64,000 nucleotides of DNA from the NCBI RefSeq assembly GCF_001262605.1, contig NZ_LGTC01000001.1, forward strand, positions 2,089,501 to 2,153,500, written 5' to 3'. Source of the DNA: Pseudobacteroides cellulosolvens ATCC 35603 = DSM 2933 (GTDB taxonomy: Bacteria > Bacillota > Clostridia > Acetivibrionales > DSM-2933). The notes below the pieces were generated by a model that worked only from the letters and a program-made list of their open reading frames with translations, was not told where the DNA came from and did not search any database. The position numbers and the translations under genes were made by a program. The stretch's first letter is position 1; every line of letters starts with the position of its first letter. This document shows positions 52,240-61,221 of the stretch, piece by piece.

Positions 52240-52496
52240 ATAGAATTGAGTACAGTGAAATTTTCATAAGAAGTATTATTTCAATATACAGACAATTTTA
52301 CTCGATATTCCTATACATTGCTAGATTATACTACAACATAGAATTATTTTCAAGAAGCATTGATATAGCTATGTTTACAGTTTCCGGCTTTAGTTCAAAG
52401 GTTTGTATTTCTACAGGCTTTTTCAGCTAATCATATACATATGGCAGATTATCAGTTTTATCCCGGCAAAAAAGTGATTGGGTGCTATAACTTTTT

Positions 52497-52718
52497 GTGA
52501 CAAGCTGTCATTGTGGATTAGCAGTAAAAACGAATATAATCAAGGTAGTTTATGGGAACTATGTAAAAAAGGTTACATCTAATTATGTATTAGGGGGGGA
52601 TCTCAATTATGACGGAAAAGTAGATGCAATTGACTGTGAACTCTTGAAACAGGTTAATGAACACGGGCCTTACCATAGGTCTACAAAAATAATTTATGTT
52701 AGGTTGGTGAAATTATGA
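52497..52718 (+). pseudogene. Remnant with half a dockerin
   Basis: A 73-codon frame from a GTG without a clear ribosome binding site. It reads VTSNYVLGGDLNYDGKVDAI then DCELLKQVNE: a single dockerin calcium loop (DLNYDGKVDAID) and helix, lacking the second repeat. The frame ends in the GH44 start region. It is probably the broken 3' end of a former cellulosomal gene, and could instead be a tiny gene. It shows no signal peptide. Confidence 0.6.
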
Positions 52719-55306
52719 AAAAAGCGAAATACCTTGTAGTTGCATTTTTTATGCTCATATCTTCATCTATAAGCACAGCATTCCTTAATGATACAAATAT
52801 GTTCGCGGCTACTGCGGGAGATATTACGATTAATGTTGATACAATGCAGGAAAGAGACTCAATAAGTCCTTATATTTACGGAACAAATCAGGATCTTCCA
52901 AACACAAAATTCACATCCAGGAGGCTGGGCGGAAACAGACTGACAGGATTTAACTGGGAAAATGGTTACTCAAATGCAGGAATCGACGATAGGAGTACAA
53001 GCGATACTTTTTTGCAGGAGGAAGTTAAAGTTCCTAAAAGCAGATGGACCGAACCAGGTGCTGTTGCAACAACTTTCCATGACCAATCCCTTGGCTCCGG
53101 AGTACCATACTCAATCATAACACTGCAAGGGGCTGGATATGTTTCTGCGGATGGTAACGGTGTTGTACGCAAAATTGAAACAGCTCCGTCAGCCAGATGG
53201 AAAGAAGTCAAGTTTACCAAGGGAGCTCCCTTTTCGCTTATCCCTGACACCAATGACAATTATGTATATATGGATGAGTTTGTAAATTTCCTGGTAAATA
53301 AATACGGCAAAGCTACTTCTGCAACAGGGATCAAAGGTTATTCATTAGACAATGAACCTGCTCTGTGGCAAATGACCCACCCTTTGATTCATCCTGAAAA
53401 GCCTACTTGTAGCGAGCTTGTAAACAAGAATATAGAGCTTGCAAAGGCGATTAAGGCAGTTGATCCCGGTGCTGAAGTATTTGGTGGTGTTATGTACGGA
53501 TTTGACGAGTTTAGGAGTTTTCAACTGGCACCTGATTGGGACAGCATAGAAGGAGATTATCCATGGTTCCTCGATTATTATCTGGATAGTATGAAAAAAG
53601 CCTCCGATACTAATGGTCAAAGGCTGGTGGATGTGCTTGACCTGCACTGGTATCCGGAAGCAACAGGTGGTGGATCCAGAGTTTGCTATGATCCTTTCGA
53701 TCCCGACAATATAGATTGTAACAAAGCCCGCCTGCAGGCACCAAGAGGGTTATGGGATCCTACATACAGAGAAGAGAGTTGGATCGGGGATGAGTGTCCG
53801 GATGGCATTTCATTAATACCTAGAGTCAAGGAAGCCATAGGTAAATATAACCCCGGAACCAAGCTTGCATTTACAGAGTACAGCTACGGAGGGGATAATC
53901 ATATTACTGGAGGAATTGCCGAGGCTGATGTTTTGGGGATATTTGGCAAATACGGTGTTCATCTTAGTACTTTCTGGGCATTAAATTATTATTTGCCAGA
54001 TCGTTCAGATGACGATTACAGCTATGTACAATCAGCTTTTAACCTTTATACAAATTATGACGGTAACGGTTCACAATACGGGGATATGAAAGTCAAATGT
54101 GACGATTCTGATACCGTGAACAGTTCTGCTTATGCATCCATTACAGGCAGTGATGATAAGAAACTGCATATTATGGTTCTAAACAAAAATTATACCGATT
54201 CTGTGAACTTTAACTTCAACATAAACAGTTCAAGCAACTACTCTTCAGGAAGAATATGGGGCTTTGACTCAAGCAGTGCCGAAATAAAAGAGATGCAGTC
54301 CGTTTCAAACATAAAAGACAACAAGTTTACATATTCTGTTCCTCCGCTTACAGTCTTGCATATTGTACTGGAGGATACTCAGGGAAACGATATACCAACA
54401 CCCACACCAAAACCTTGCCTATATGTAAGTTCTGTCACAGCTAATCCGGGTGAAGATGTTACTTTAAAATTGACAATGAAAGATATGAAGAACGTAGCAG
54501 GAATTAAGGCAAACTTGAAATACGATTCAAGTAAATTATCAATTAAAAGCATAGTTTTAGATTCTGATCTGTCCTTGAATGCTTTAAATAAGAATTTATC
54601 AGGTGAGATATATTTCAATGGGCTAAATTCAGAGGGTATTACTAAGGATTTGCTGGACATAGCTACTGTCACATTTACAGTTAATTCAAGAATACCAGCA
54701 AAACTAATGCCCATAGATCTTCCAATCAAAATTGCTTCTATTGATGCCTGTGATGTAAATGCTCAAAATATTTCAATCAGCTGCAATGACGGAAAAATTA
54801 CAGTTGTGCCACCGGTTCTACCTGTTGCCGACAATGTAACCTTCACAGGAGAATGTGTAAATGGTCAAAAATTGACTGCCAGCTATACCTATTCAGATGG
54901 CAAAAACAGACCGGAATCAGGAACTAAATTCAGGTGGCTTGCTGCTGATCATGGCACAGGGAACTTTACAGAAATTCCAGGTGCTGTAAATAAAACCTTC
55001 GTTATAACTAAAAGATATGTTGGAAAGGACATAAAAGTGGAAGTTACACCTGCCAATTCAGAAGTTACCGGCATTGCAGCAACAGGGAACAGTAAATTTA
55101 ATACTGTTATTCTTATTGGAGATGTAAATAAAGACCGAAAAGTAAACTTTATAGATGCCTTGCTAATACTTCGGTCAATTACAGGCAAGATTATCTTTGA
55201 CCAGCAGCAGCTAATATCAGCAAATGTGGATGGAACCGAAGGTGTTACAGTAAATGATGCTGTACTTGTGTTAAAGGCTGATATTGATTTGGTCTCATTA
55301 AATTAA
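52715..55306 (+). CDS. GH44 endoglucanase with cohesin-like, Ig-like and dockerin domains
   Basis: 863 residues. Signal peptide 1-31. GH44 catalytic module (about 37-560): acid/base Glu214 in SLDNEPALW and nucleophile Glu388 in AFTEYSYGG, with LHWYPEA and TFWALNYYLP. The family hydrolyses beta-1,4 glucans and xyloglucan with retention. A short Thr-Pro linker leads to a cohesin-like domain (about 565-700; VTANPGEDVTLKLTMKDMKN, LKYDSSKLSIKSI). An Ig-like domain (about 702-800; FRWLAADHGTGNF) and a dockerin (about 803-863; GDVNKDRKVNFIDALLILRS, NVDGTEGVTVNDAVLVLK) follow. A cohesin-like module inside an enzyme is unusual. It probably docks onto a scaffoldin such as 43021-44598. No promoter is obvious; AGGTTGGTG precedes the ATG. 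Confidence 0.93.
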   Translation: MKKAKYLVVAFFMLISSSISTAFLNDTNMFAATAGDITINVDTMQERDSISPYIYGTNQDLPNTKFTSRRLGGNRLTGFNWENGYSNAGIDDRSTSDTFLQEEVKVPKSRWTEPGAVATTFHDQSLGSGVPYSIITLQGAGYVSADGNGVVRKIETAPSARWKEVKFTKGAPFSLIPDTNDNYVYMDEFVNFLVNKYGKATSATGIKGYSLDNEPALWQMTHPLIHPEKPTCSELVNKNIELAKAIKAVDPGAEVFGGVMYGFDEFRSFQLAPDWDSIEGDYPWFLDYYLDSMKKASDTNGQRLVDVLDLHWYPEATGGGSRVCYDPFDPDNIDCNKARLQAPRGLWDPTYREESWIGDECPDGISLIPRVKEAIGKYNPGTKLAFTEYSYGGDNHITGGIAEADVLGIFGKYGVHLSTFWALNYYLPDRSDDDYSYVQSAFNLYTNYDGNGSQYGDMKVKCDDSDTVNSSAYASITGSDDKKLHIMVLNKNYTDSVNFNFNINSSSNYSSGRIWGFDSSSAEIKEMQSVSNIKDNKFTYSVPPLTVLHIVLEDTQGNDIPTPTPKPCLYVSSVTANPGEDVTLKLTMKDMKNVAGIKANLKYDSSKLSIKSIVLDSDLSLNALNKNLSGEIYFNGLNSEGITKDLLDIATVTFTVNSRIPAKLMPIDLPIKIASIDACDVNAQNISISCNDGKITVVPPVLPVADNVTFTGECVNGQKLTASYTYSDGKNRPESGTKFRWLAADHGTGNFTEIPGAVNKTFVITKRYVGKDIKVEVTPANSEVTGIAATGNSKFNTVILIGDVNKDRKVNFIDALLILRSITGKIIFDQQQLISANVDGTEGVTVNDAVLVLKADIDLVSLN

Positions 55307-55317
55307 ATTATTTCTGT

Positions 55318-55350
55318 AATCAGATGCAGGAAACTATCTTGCATCTGATT
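55318..55350 (+). terminator. Hairpin after GH44 gene
   Basis: AATCAGATGCAGG and CTTGCATCTGATT pair over 13 positions (one G-U) around AAACTAT. No T-run follows, so it may stabilise the mRNA end rather than terminate. Confidence 0.5.
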
Positions 55351-55455
55351 CAATTCCAGGCATACTTTGAAGGATTGATAAAGATATATATTTCTTAATG
55401 TTGACGGTGATCCTATTTGCACAAGAACCGGCTTTCTTTGCAGTCTACGATATGA

Positions 55456-55461
55456 TATAAT
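55456..55461 (+). promoter_or_regulatory. Extended -10 promoter upstream of GH9 gene
   Basis: TGATATAAT (hexamer 55456-55461) 52 bases before the ATG, with no good -35. Confidence 0.4.
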
Positions 55462-55512
55462 TCCATCAAGTATGAATTATAAATAAACCCGTTAACTTAA
55501 GAGGTATTACTA

Positions 55513-56922
55513 ATGCGTATTCCCAAAAAGAATGAATTAATAATTATGGTTATAATACTGATTAACACCATCGTCATTGCAGTTGCTGTGTTCACCATGT
55601 TTTCTCCAAAGGACACCCCATCTTCAATAAAAAAGGCTGACTATCAGGAGGCTTTAAAATATTCAATTTTCTTTTATGATGCCAATAAATGCGGCAGAGA
55701 TGTTGCAGTCGATAACGTTTTTGACTGGAGAGGCCCCTGTCATGTTGGTGACGGCAAAGATTTGAATCTGGATCTTACCGGGGGTTTTCATGATGGGGGG
55801 GATCATGTAAAAGTGGGCATAAACCAGGGATATACTGCTTCCATACTGGGTTGGAACCTGTACACATACAGAGATATATTTGACAGTACCGGGAATACAA
55901 AAAAGCTTATATCTACCCTTAAATATTTTACTGACTATTTTCTCAAGTGCCATACAAACGAGTCAACTTTCTATTATGGAATAGGTGATGAAATTGAAGA
56001 CCACAATTACTGGGGACCTCCGGAAAACCAAAGCCTTGACCGGCCCACTCAATTGGTAGCAGACCTTAATCATCCTGCATCTGATGTGTGCGGTGAGACC
56101 TCTGCCGCACTATCACTTATGTATTTGAATTACAGGGATACGGACACCGGTTATGCCGTTAAATGCCTGACGGCTGCAAAAGAATTATACCGGATGGGAA
56201 AGGAAAACCGCGGATATGGACAAATACAATCTTCCTACCATTCGGGAAGCTTTTATGATGATTTGTCATGGGCTGCCCTTTGGCTCTATAAGATAGAACA
56301 TGACAAGCAATACCTAAACGATGCGGAAGAATTCGTAGTTAAAAAGAGCAAGTATAATAACAACCCTTTGAAAAACAAATGGACTCTTTGCTGGGATGAT
56401 GTTACCCTGGCCTGTCTTGCAGAACTCTACACCATCACCAAAAATCCAGAATACAGGGATGCTCTTGATTATAACCTGAATTACTGGAAAAACGACTTAA
56501 AACAGACAAGAGGCGGCTTAAAGTACTTGGATAAGAGTGGGGTTCTAAGATATGCTGCGAATGCATCTTTGATAGCTATGAAATGGTATAAAACCACCAA
56601 TGACAAGTCTTTAAAGGTATTTGCAAAATCACAAATCGATTATATTCTTGGTGCAAACCCTTCAAAAACCTCATATATCATAGGGTTTGGCAAAAAATAT
56701 CCCCAAAACGTTTCCCACAGAGCCGCGAACGGATACGATTCAACTGAATGGGATAAACAAAAAAGGTCCAAATATGTTCTTTTAGGAGCTATGGTAAGCG
56801 GGCCTTCCGATAAAGATCAGTTTATTGACAATGTGAAAAATTATGAATACACTGAAGCAATTATTGATTTCAATGCAGGTCTGGTTGGTGCTCTTGCGTC
56901 TATTATTCAGGATGCCGGTTAA
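55513..56922 (+). CDS. Membrane-anchored GH9 cellulase
   Basis: 469 residues. The N-terminus (residues 10-32, ELIIMVIILINTIVIAVAVF) is an uncleaved-looking signal anchor with no cleavage motif. A GH9 domain (about 42-465) fills the rest: GGFHDGGDHVKVG with catalytic Asp94/Asp97, SDVCGETSAALSLMYL, SHRAANGYDS and the acid Glu448 in YTEAIIDFNAGLVGAL. GH9 enzymes invert beta-1,4 glucan bonds. There is no CBM3c, dockerin or Ig-like module, so it is a minimal cell-bound enzyme, perhaps trimming short cellodextrins or releasing inducer near the sensor kinase encoded next door. It converges with that kinase, 21 bases apart. Confidence 0.92.
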   Translation: MRIPKKNELIIMVIILINTIVIAVAVFTMFSPKDTPSSIKKADYQEALKYSIFFYDANKCGRDVAVDNVFDWRGPCHVGDGKDLNLDLTGGFHDGGDHVKVGINQGYTASILGWNLYTYRDIFDSTGNTKKLISTLKYFTDYFLKCHTNESTFYYGIGDEIEDHNYWGPPENQSLDRPTQLVADLNHPASDVCGETSAALSLMYLNYRDTDTGYAVKCLTAAKELYRMGKENRGYGQIQSSYHSGSFYDDLSWAALWLYKIEHDKQYLNDAEEFVVKKSKYNNNPLKNKWTLCWDDVTLACLAELYTITKNPEYRDALDYNLNYWKNDLKQTRGGLKYLDKSGVLRYAANASLIAMKWYKTTNDKSLKVFAKSQIDYILGANPSKTSYIIGFGKKYPQNVSHRAANGYDSTEWDKQKRSKYVLLGAMVSGPSDKDQFIDNVKNYEYTEAIIDFNAGLVGALASIIQDAG

Positions 56923-56943
56923 TAATATGTACCCGGATAATCG

Positions 56944-58707
56944 CTATCTTGGAATCTCTACATGTATACTGAAGCCTTTTTCTCCCCCTGAACCGAAAGA
57001 AATCCTTCCGTTCAATATGTTGATCCGGTTTTCCATGCCTTGTAATCCCATGTTTTTAACAATGGTATTACATCCGTTGCCGTCATCTATGATATATAGT
57101 TCAATAAGCTCCTCATCAAACCTGAGAATGATAATAACATTTTGAGCTTCCCCATGCTTTAACGCGTTAGTCAAGGCTTCTCGGCAGGTATTATATAAAG
57201 CAGACCACAGCATATCGTTGATTTCCGAAGGCGGATCGCCCTGAATGGTCAAATCCACTTTGATTCCAGTTGCTTCAAAACCTTCAATCATGGATTGTAT
57301 GGATTCCAAAAGATTGTTTCTCTGCCGTTTAACTGTAGAAAAGCTGGAAACCATATGTCTTAATTCTGAAAGTCCGTTTTTAGCTATGTTGTATGCACTG
57401 TTGATCTTCTCTTTCACAATATTGGTACTGTCTGCAGGTGTTGCTTCACTAACCGGCATACATGCAGTTGTCTTCGGGTATGTCATTTTAATTACCTCAA
57501 GCATGGCAACGAGTATCGAAAGGCAGTGTCCCACCGAATCATGGATTTCGCCTGCCATCCTGTTTCTTTCACGGGATGCCGACAGCTCTTCTACAACATT
57601 TGCATGCTCTACCAGCTTTGTATACGCTTCGGATAATTTCATATTCTTTTTACTCAATTCATCAGTAAGGTTTTTGTGCTCATGGATATTATAAAACGAA
57701 ACTACCCATCCAATTAACAGTTTTGTGTGTTTAAGTGGCTGACAGTGAATTTCGTATTGAATTTCATCGTTATATTCGATTATTCCCTTTACTTCCTCCC
57801 ATGTGCCTTTGCCAATAGCTAAAACAGCCTCCCTGCTCTCATCATTATATTTCCAATTCCTGAGTATAAAATCCGATATATCGGATGCATTACTTTCCAG
57901 CAGCTGTTCTTTGTTTTTACCAAGAATTACTTCTAAGATGTTATTGACACTGGCGATTTTCCCTTTCCCGTCAACAACCATAATTCCTTCCTGCAGTCTG
58001 TTTACTATTTCGGACAGTGCCATTGGAAGTATATTCATAAACTGGTAGCGGTAAATGGCAATAAAGAAAGTAACAAGTATAATCAGGGTAGCCCCCGGAA
58101 CTATATCCATATAGTTAAAAGAAAAGTAGACACGAGAACAGTAATATAAAACCGTTATACACTGGGATAATGTGTAACCTGTTGTTATCAGTATGGAAAG
58201 CTGTTTAGCCTGCTTTGTAAAAGCATTTCGCATTACTATGATTAATCCTGCAAAATGGTAGACTGATTGAATAATTATTAGAAGCCATAACCCATTGGAA
58301 TAGATGATCTTTCCCTCTTCATCAAAAAAGTATAATGAGTAATCAGGACCTTTTGTCAAATATATGGTCAGTAATACCATCATAGGAAAAAATATTGCCA
58401 GGGTTTTTTTAAGTTGAAGTCTTTGTTTTACCCATGTACTTCGTGAAAAATAAAGATAGAATATAAACCATACGGGACCGAGTGAAAAAGCTGAAATATA
58501 TTTTAAAATAACAAATAGATAAGCTTTAGAGCCTACATTGAAAACCAACAATATCAGTGTACAGGAAGCCCAGCAAAAGTATAAGGTATGGAGTGCAATA
58601 AAGGTTTTCACAAGACCGTTTTTTTGTTTTCGAAGAGCCATGAACACAATAGTCACAAAACAGATCTGTGCTGTAAGAAACGACAGAATAATATCCATCC
58701 ACGCCAT
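56944..58707 (-). CDS. Sensor kinase with multi-TM N-terminus and PAS domain (NarX/DesK type)
   Basis: 587 residues. About seven transmembrane helices (1-225) of the kinase-N 7TM type, a PAS domain (about 235-350; LQEGIMVVDGKGKIASVNN), a coiled linker, and a HisKA_3 core with His389 in GEIHDSVGHCLSILVAMLEV. HATPase motifs are REALTNALKHG, DDGNGC and GLQGMENRI. Its partner regulator is 30 bases upstream on the same strand. It faces the GH9 gene, so plant-sugar sensing is plausible but inferred. A paralogous fragment lies at 21344-21869 next to a CBM2-hydrolase relic. Confidence 0.92.
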   Translation of the reverse strand: MAWMDIILSFLTAQICFVTIVFMALRKQKNGLVKTFIALHTLYFCWASCTLILLVFNVGSKAYLFVILKYISAFSLGPVWFIFYLYFSRSTWVKQRLQLKKTLAIFFPMMVLLTIYLTKGPDYSLYFFDEEGKIIYSNGLWLLIIIQSVYHFAGLIIVMRNAFTKQAKQLSILITTGYTLSQCITVLYYCSRVYFSFNYMDIVPGATLIILVTFFIAIYRYQFMNILPMALSEIVNRLQEGIMVVDGKGKIASVNNILEVILGKNKEQLLESNASDISDFILRNWKYNDESREAVLAIGKGTWEEVKGIIEYNDEIQYEIHCQPLKHTKLLIGWVVSFYNIHEHKNLTDELSKKNMKLSEAYTKLVEHANVVEELSASRERNRMAGEIHDSVGHCLSILVAMLEVIKMTYPKTTACMPVSEATPADSTNIVKEKINSAYNIAKNGLSELRHMVSSFSTVKRQRNNLLESIQSMIEGFEATGIKVDLTIQGDPPSEINDMLWSALYNTCREALTNALKHGEAQNVIIILRFDEELIELYIIDDGNGCNTIVKNMGLQGMENRINILNGRISFGSGGEKGFSIHVEIPR

Positions 58708-58736
58708 AAAACATTAGACCCTTTCGCTTTTTTTAC

Positions 58737-59369
58737 CTAAATAATTCTATTCTTAGCCGCAAAAGCAACAAGCTGGATTCTGTCATTCAAATTGAATCTT
58801 CCCAGAAGGTTATACAACATGTTACGGATAGTTCCCTCCGACAAATAGAGTATTCCTCCGATCTCCTTATAGCTTTTTCCGTCTGCAATCAGCTTGATTA
58901 CCAATTTCTCTTTTTCTGAAATATTTATTTGTACGGCATCATCTTTAGGAAGTTCGGCATTCCTTCTGGCAAAATTTTCGAGCACCTTGTCCTGAAAAAT
59001 CCTCAGACCCAAATACACACTTTTGATAGCTTGATGGAGTTCCTGAACCCCTGAATCTTTAGTAATATAGCCGTCAGCTCCGTATCGTATCGCTTTGGAT
59101 ACGCTCTCTTCGTCATCAAACGTTGAAAGAATCATTATTTTTATTGATCTGTATTTTGATTTGATTAGTTTCGTTGTTTCAAAGCCATCCATTTCAGGCA
59201 TCTTGAGGTCCATGACTATTAAATCAGGACTTTCCTTCTCACAAATCGACAGAATTTCTTTTCCATTTTGTGCAAGCCCTATAACCTGCATTTCAGGATT
59301 GCTTTCAATCATAAATTTCAAGCTGTCCCTGAGCATGTGCATATCTTCAGCTATTACAATTCTTATCAT
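58737..59369 (-). CDS. NarL/LuxR-type response regulator
   Basis: 210 residues from the ATG at 59369 (GGGGA about nine bases before); upstream ATGs at 59384 and 59399 lack good sites. Receiver: IVIAEDMHMLRDSL, Asp54 (IVMDLKMPEMDGFET), Thr-like Ser in LSTFDDEES and Lys in YITKDSG. The LuxR helix-turn-helix is ISEKEKLVIKLIADGKSYKE with LSEGTIRNMLYNLLGRF. It should be phosphorylated by the kinase 30 bases downstream. Targets might include neighbouring cellulase genes (inference). The relic at 21275 preserves its first 20 codons. Confidence 0.93.
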   Translation of the reverse strand: MIRIVIAEDMHMLRDSLKFMIESNPEMQVIGLAQNGKEILSICEKESPDLIVMDLKMPEMDGFETTKLIKSKYRSIKIMILSTFDDEESVSKAIRYGADGYITKDSGVQELHQAIKSVYLGLRIFQDKVLENFARRNAELPKDDAVQINISEKEKLVIKLIADGKSYKEIGGILYLSEGTIRNMLYNLLGRFNLNDRIQLVAFAAKNRII

Positions 59370-59668
59370 TGTTAAAATCCCCATATAATTGATTCTCATT
59401 CAATAATATAGGATTTACTCAAATTGTTCAATATAAAAGGGAACGTTTCTTCACATAATTCATAATAGAGTATTCTCTCAAGCCCGATAAAAAATTGCTA
59501 TATTAATTTCTAAATAATTCCGATAAATGATATAATTAAACAGAAAGATTAGTTGTATTAATTATATTAATGTATATAATCTTTGGTATTATCCTATCGC
59601 AAAGGCTTCTCAGATTGCAATCCTTTTTTTGTGTGACTTAATCTTATAATTTCAGGAGGAACAACATT
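59370..59668. other. Divergent intergenic region
   Basis: Contains TATAAT (59531-59536, plus strand) with a weak TTTCTA 18 bases earlier, a possible promoter for the gene at 59669, and its AGGAGG site at 59654-59659. I see nothing else. Confidence 0.4.
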
Positions 59669-60982
59669 ATGCTGAGAAAAGATATTGTTAGAGTTATTTC
59701 TATAATGATAGTGTTAATACTTATTTGTGGAAATTGGGTAGGAACATTTGCTGCTTCCCCAAAGGACACTCAAAATCCTATCTCCGCATCAAATGACTAC
59801 AAGTACGATTCTAAATCAGGCATTTACAAGATCGACAAAACAAAACCATACAGCGTGGAATTCAACTGGGACAACCAATCAATAAAGGGAATCCGTAAAG
59901 ATCCTCATGGTGTAATCTGCCACGAATACACTTGCTCTCCCAATAACAGCCTTACAGTCACAATGGGTGACAACCTGTCAGGCATCCAGGAGGCCAGGTA
60001 TTTATGGACAGAGAATAAAGATGTTCCTTCATCTGATATTATGATTCTTGTACATGGATTCCAAACAACTGAAGGCAAGGATGAAAAAAAGAGCTTTACC
60101 ATTGACATCCATGATCATAAAAACGATTATTCATCCCTAAAAAAAGGACTGTGGTATCTTCATGTATACCTTATAGACAGGGCCGGAAATGAAACAAATA
60201 CATGTTCTGAGCCGATTTATATCAACAAAGCATATAATCTTAAGATAAACACCATATATGATTTCGGCTGGAAAAAATATTTCAGGAAAGCCGACAACAC
60301 TCCTACAAAGCTGTCATCAGATGGAATAGGTGTAGAGGATATGCCCGTTTACAAGAATAAGGAAGGCCTGGGTATAAAAATGGGCTACAGTATTGATTTA
60401 AGCCTTGATACTGTGGGTCTTGACAAGCCTGACAGCAGAGTTAGGGTTAAGGCGTTATTCTATGGGCTGGATAAGACCAACACCCTTACACCTGTTGATG
60501 TGTATGCATGGAATAAGGACGGAAAGCTTATAAATATATCAGATATCAAAAGCGAATATTATACTAAATCCAAGCTCCTAGAATTAAGCCGTAGCAGCAT
60601 TATTACTCCGGACAATACAAAACCTGACTATAGCACCTGGAAGTTCTCGTATTTCATTCCCTACAATGCCCGTATAGTAAAACATGGTGCCAATGCTCCA
60701 GAGCTCAATTATGAAAAGAGGTTCACAAAGCTTTTAGTGGTATTTGACATAATCGGATATAAGGATTATGGAAGCCATACAAAAACATTGGAATTCTCAA
60801 AACTGGAAAACGGCTGGTCCCACGGTAATGGGGGCATATATGGCGAGAACTACCCTGTTGACAGCGACCTCCTGACGGAAGAACCACCTTACAGGGATGA
60901 ACTCAAATACCATGGTCAAGTATTTTGGTATGATCTTAGTCATACAGTTATGGATGATGTTAACAAAGGCAGGAAGTGGTAG
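59669..60982 (+). CDS. Secreted protein of unknown function
   Basis: 437 residues after a strong AGGAGG. Signal peptide 1-29 (cleavage near TFAAS). Residues about 90-215 look like an Ig-like/beta-sandwich unit (NLSGIQEARYLWTENKDVPS, LWYLHVYLIDRAGNET). Residues 225-437 are a further beta-rich domain with GYSIDLSLDTVGLDKPDSRV and WSHGNGGIYGENYP. I recognise no catalytic motif. Similar Ig-like beginnings occur in clostridial wall proteins. The gene is monocistronic, with a decayed nuclease fragment after it on the other strand. Confidence 0.7.
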   Translation: MLRKDIVRVISIMIVLILICGNWVGTFAASPKDTQNPISASNDYKYDSKSGIYKIDKTKPYSVEFNWDNQSIKGIRKDPHGVICHEYTCSPNNSLTVTMGDNLSGIQEARYLWTENKDVPSSDIMILVHGFQTTEGKDEKKSFTIDIHDHKNDYSSLKKGLWYLHVYLIDRAGNETNTCSEPIYINKAYNLKINTIYDFGWKKYFRKADNTPTKLSSDGIGVEDMPVYKNKEGLGIKMGYSIDLSLDTVGLDKPDSRVRVKALFYGLDKTNTLTPVDVYAWNKDGKLINISDIKSEYYTKSKLLELSRSSIITPDNTKPDYSTWKFSYFIPYNARIVKHGANAPELNYEKRFTKLLVVFDIIGYKDYGSHTKTLEFSKLENGWSHGNGGIYGENYPVDSDLLTEEPPYRDELKYHGQVFWYDLSHTVMDDVNKGRKW

Positions 60983-61004
60983 GCTGAATTATCCAGATTC
61001 AAAT

Positions 61005-61164
61005 TTAATAATAAAAGCCATTAATAGCCATATCCAACACCTCCTTGGGCGAATCATCCAAAAATAAAAGCCACCTGTCCAAAGGTTTACTCATATCCGG
61101 CTGTATTTTTCTAAACTTGGGAAGCTCTATAAACCTTACTACTTTTTGATGACGCTGCGGATAG
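61005..61164 (-). pseudogene. Rpn-family (PD-(D/E)XK) nuclease/transposase remnant
   Basis: Reading leftward, about 50 codons give QRHQKVVRFIELPKFRKIQP, then LDRWLLFLDDSPKEVLDMAI and a stop. FIELPKF followed by a (L)xxWLxFL segment is typical of Rpn recombination-promoting nucleases (PDDEXK_2 transposase-like proteins). The N-terminal nuclease core and the C-terminus are missing, so it is a relic. Confidence 0.65.
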
Positions 61165-61175
61165 GATAAAAAATA

Positions 61176-61200
61176 GCCGATTGAGATTTAGTCAATCGGC
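61176..61200 (-). terminator. Intrinsic terminator of the leucine-rich-repeat gene
   Basis: GCCGATTGA (leftward 61200-61192) pairs with TCAATCGGC (61184-61176), followed leftward by TATTTTTTAT. It begins 22 bases after the stop at 61222. Confidence 0.88.
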
Positions 61201-61221
61201 GGTTTCTTTTGAAACTTTATA

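Noticed and set aside
55398..55490. A frame reading LNVDGDP after the GH44 gene, recalling a dockerin loop
   Set aside because: Only a few residues fit and the rest has no dockerin pattern; probably chance.
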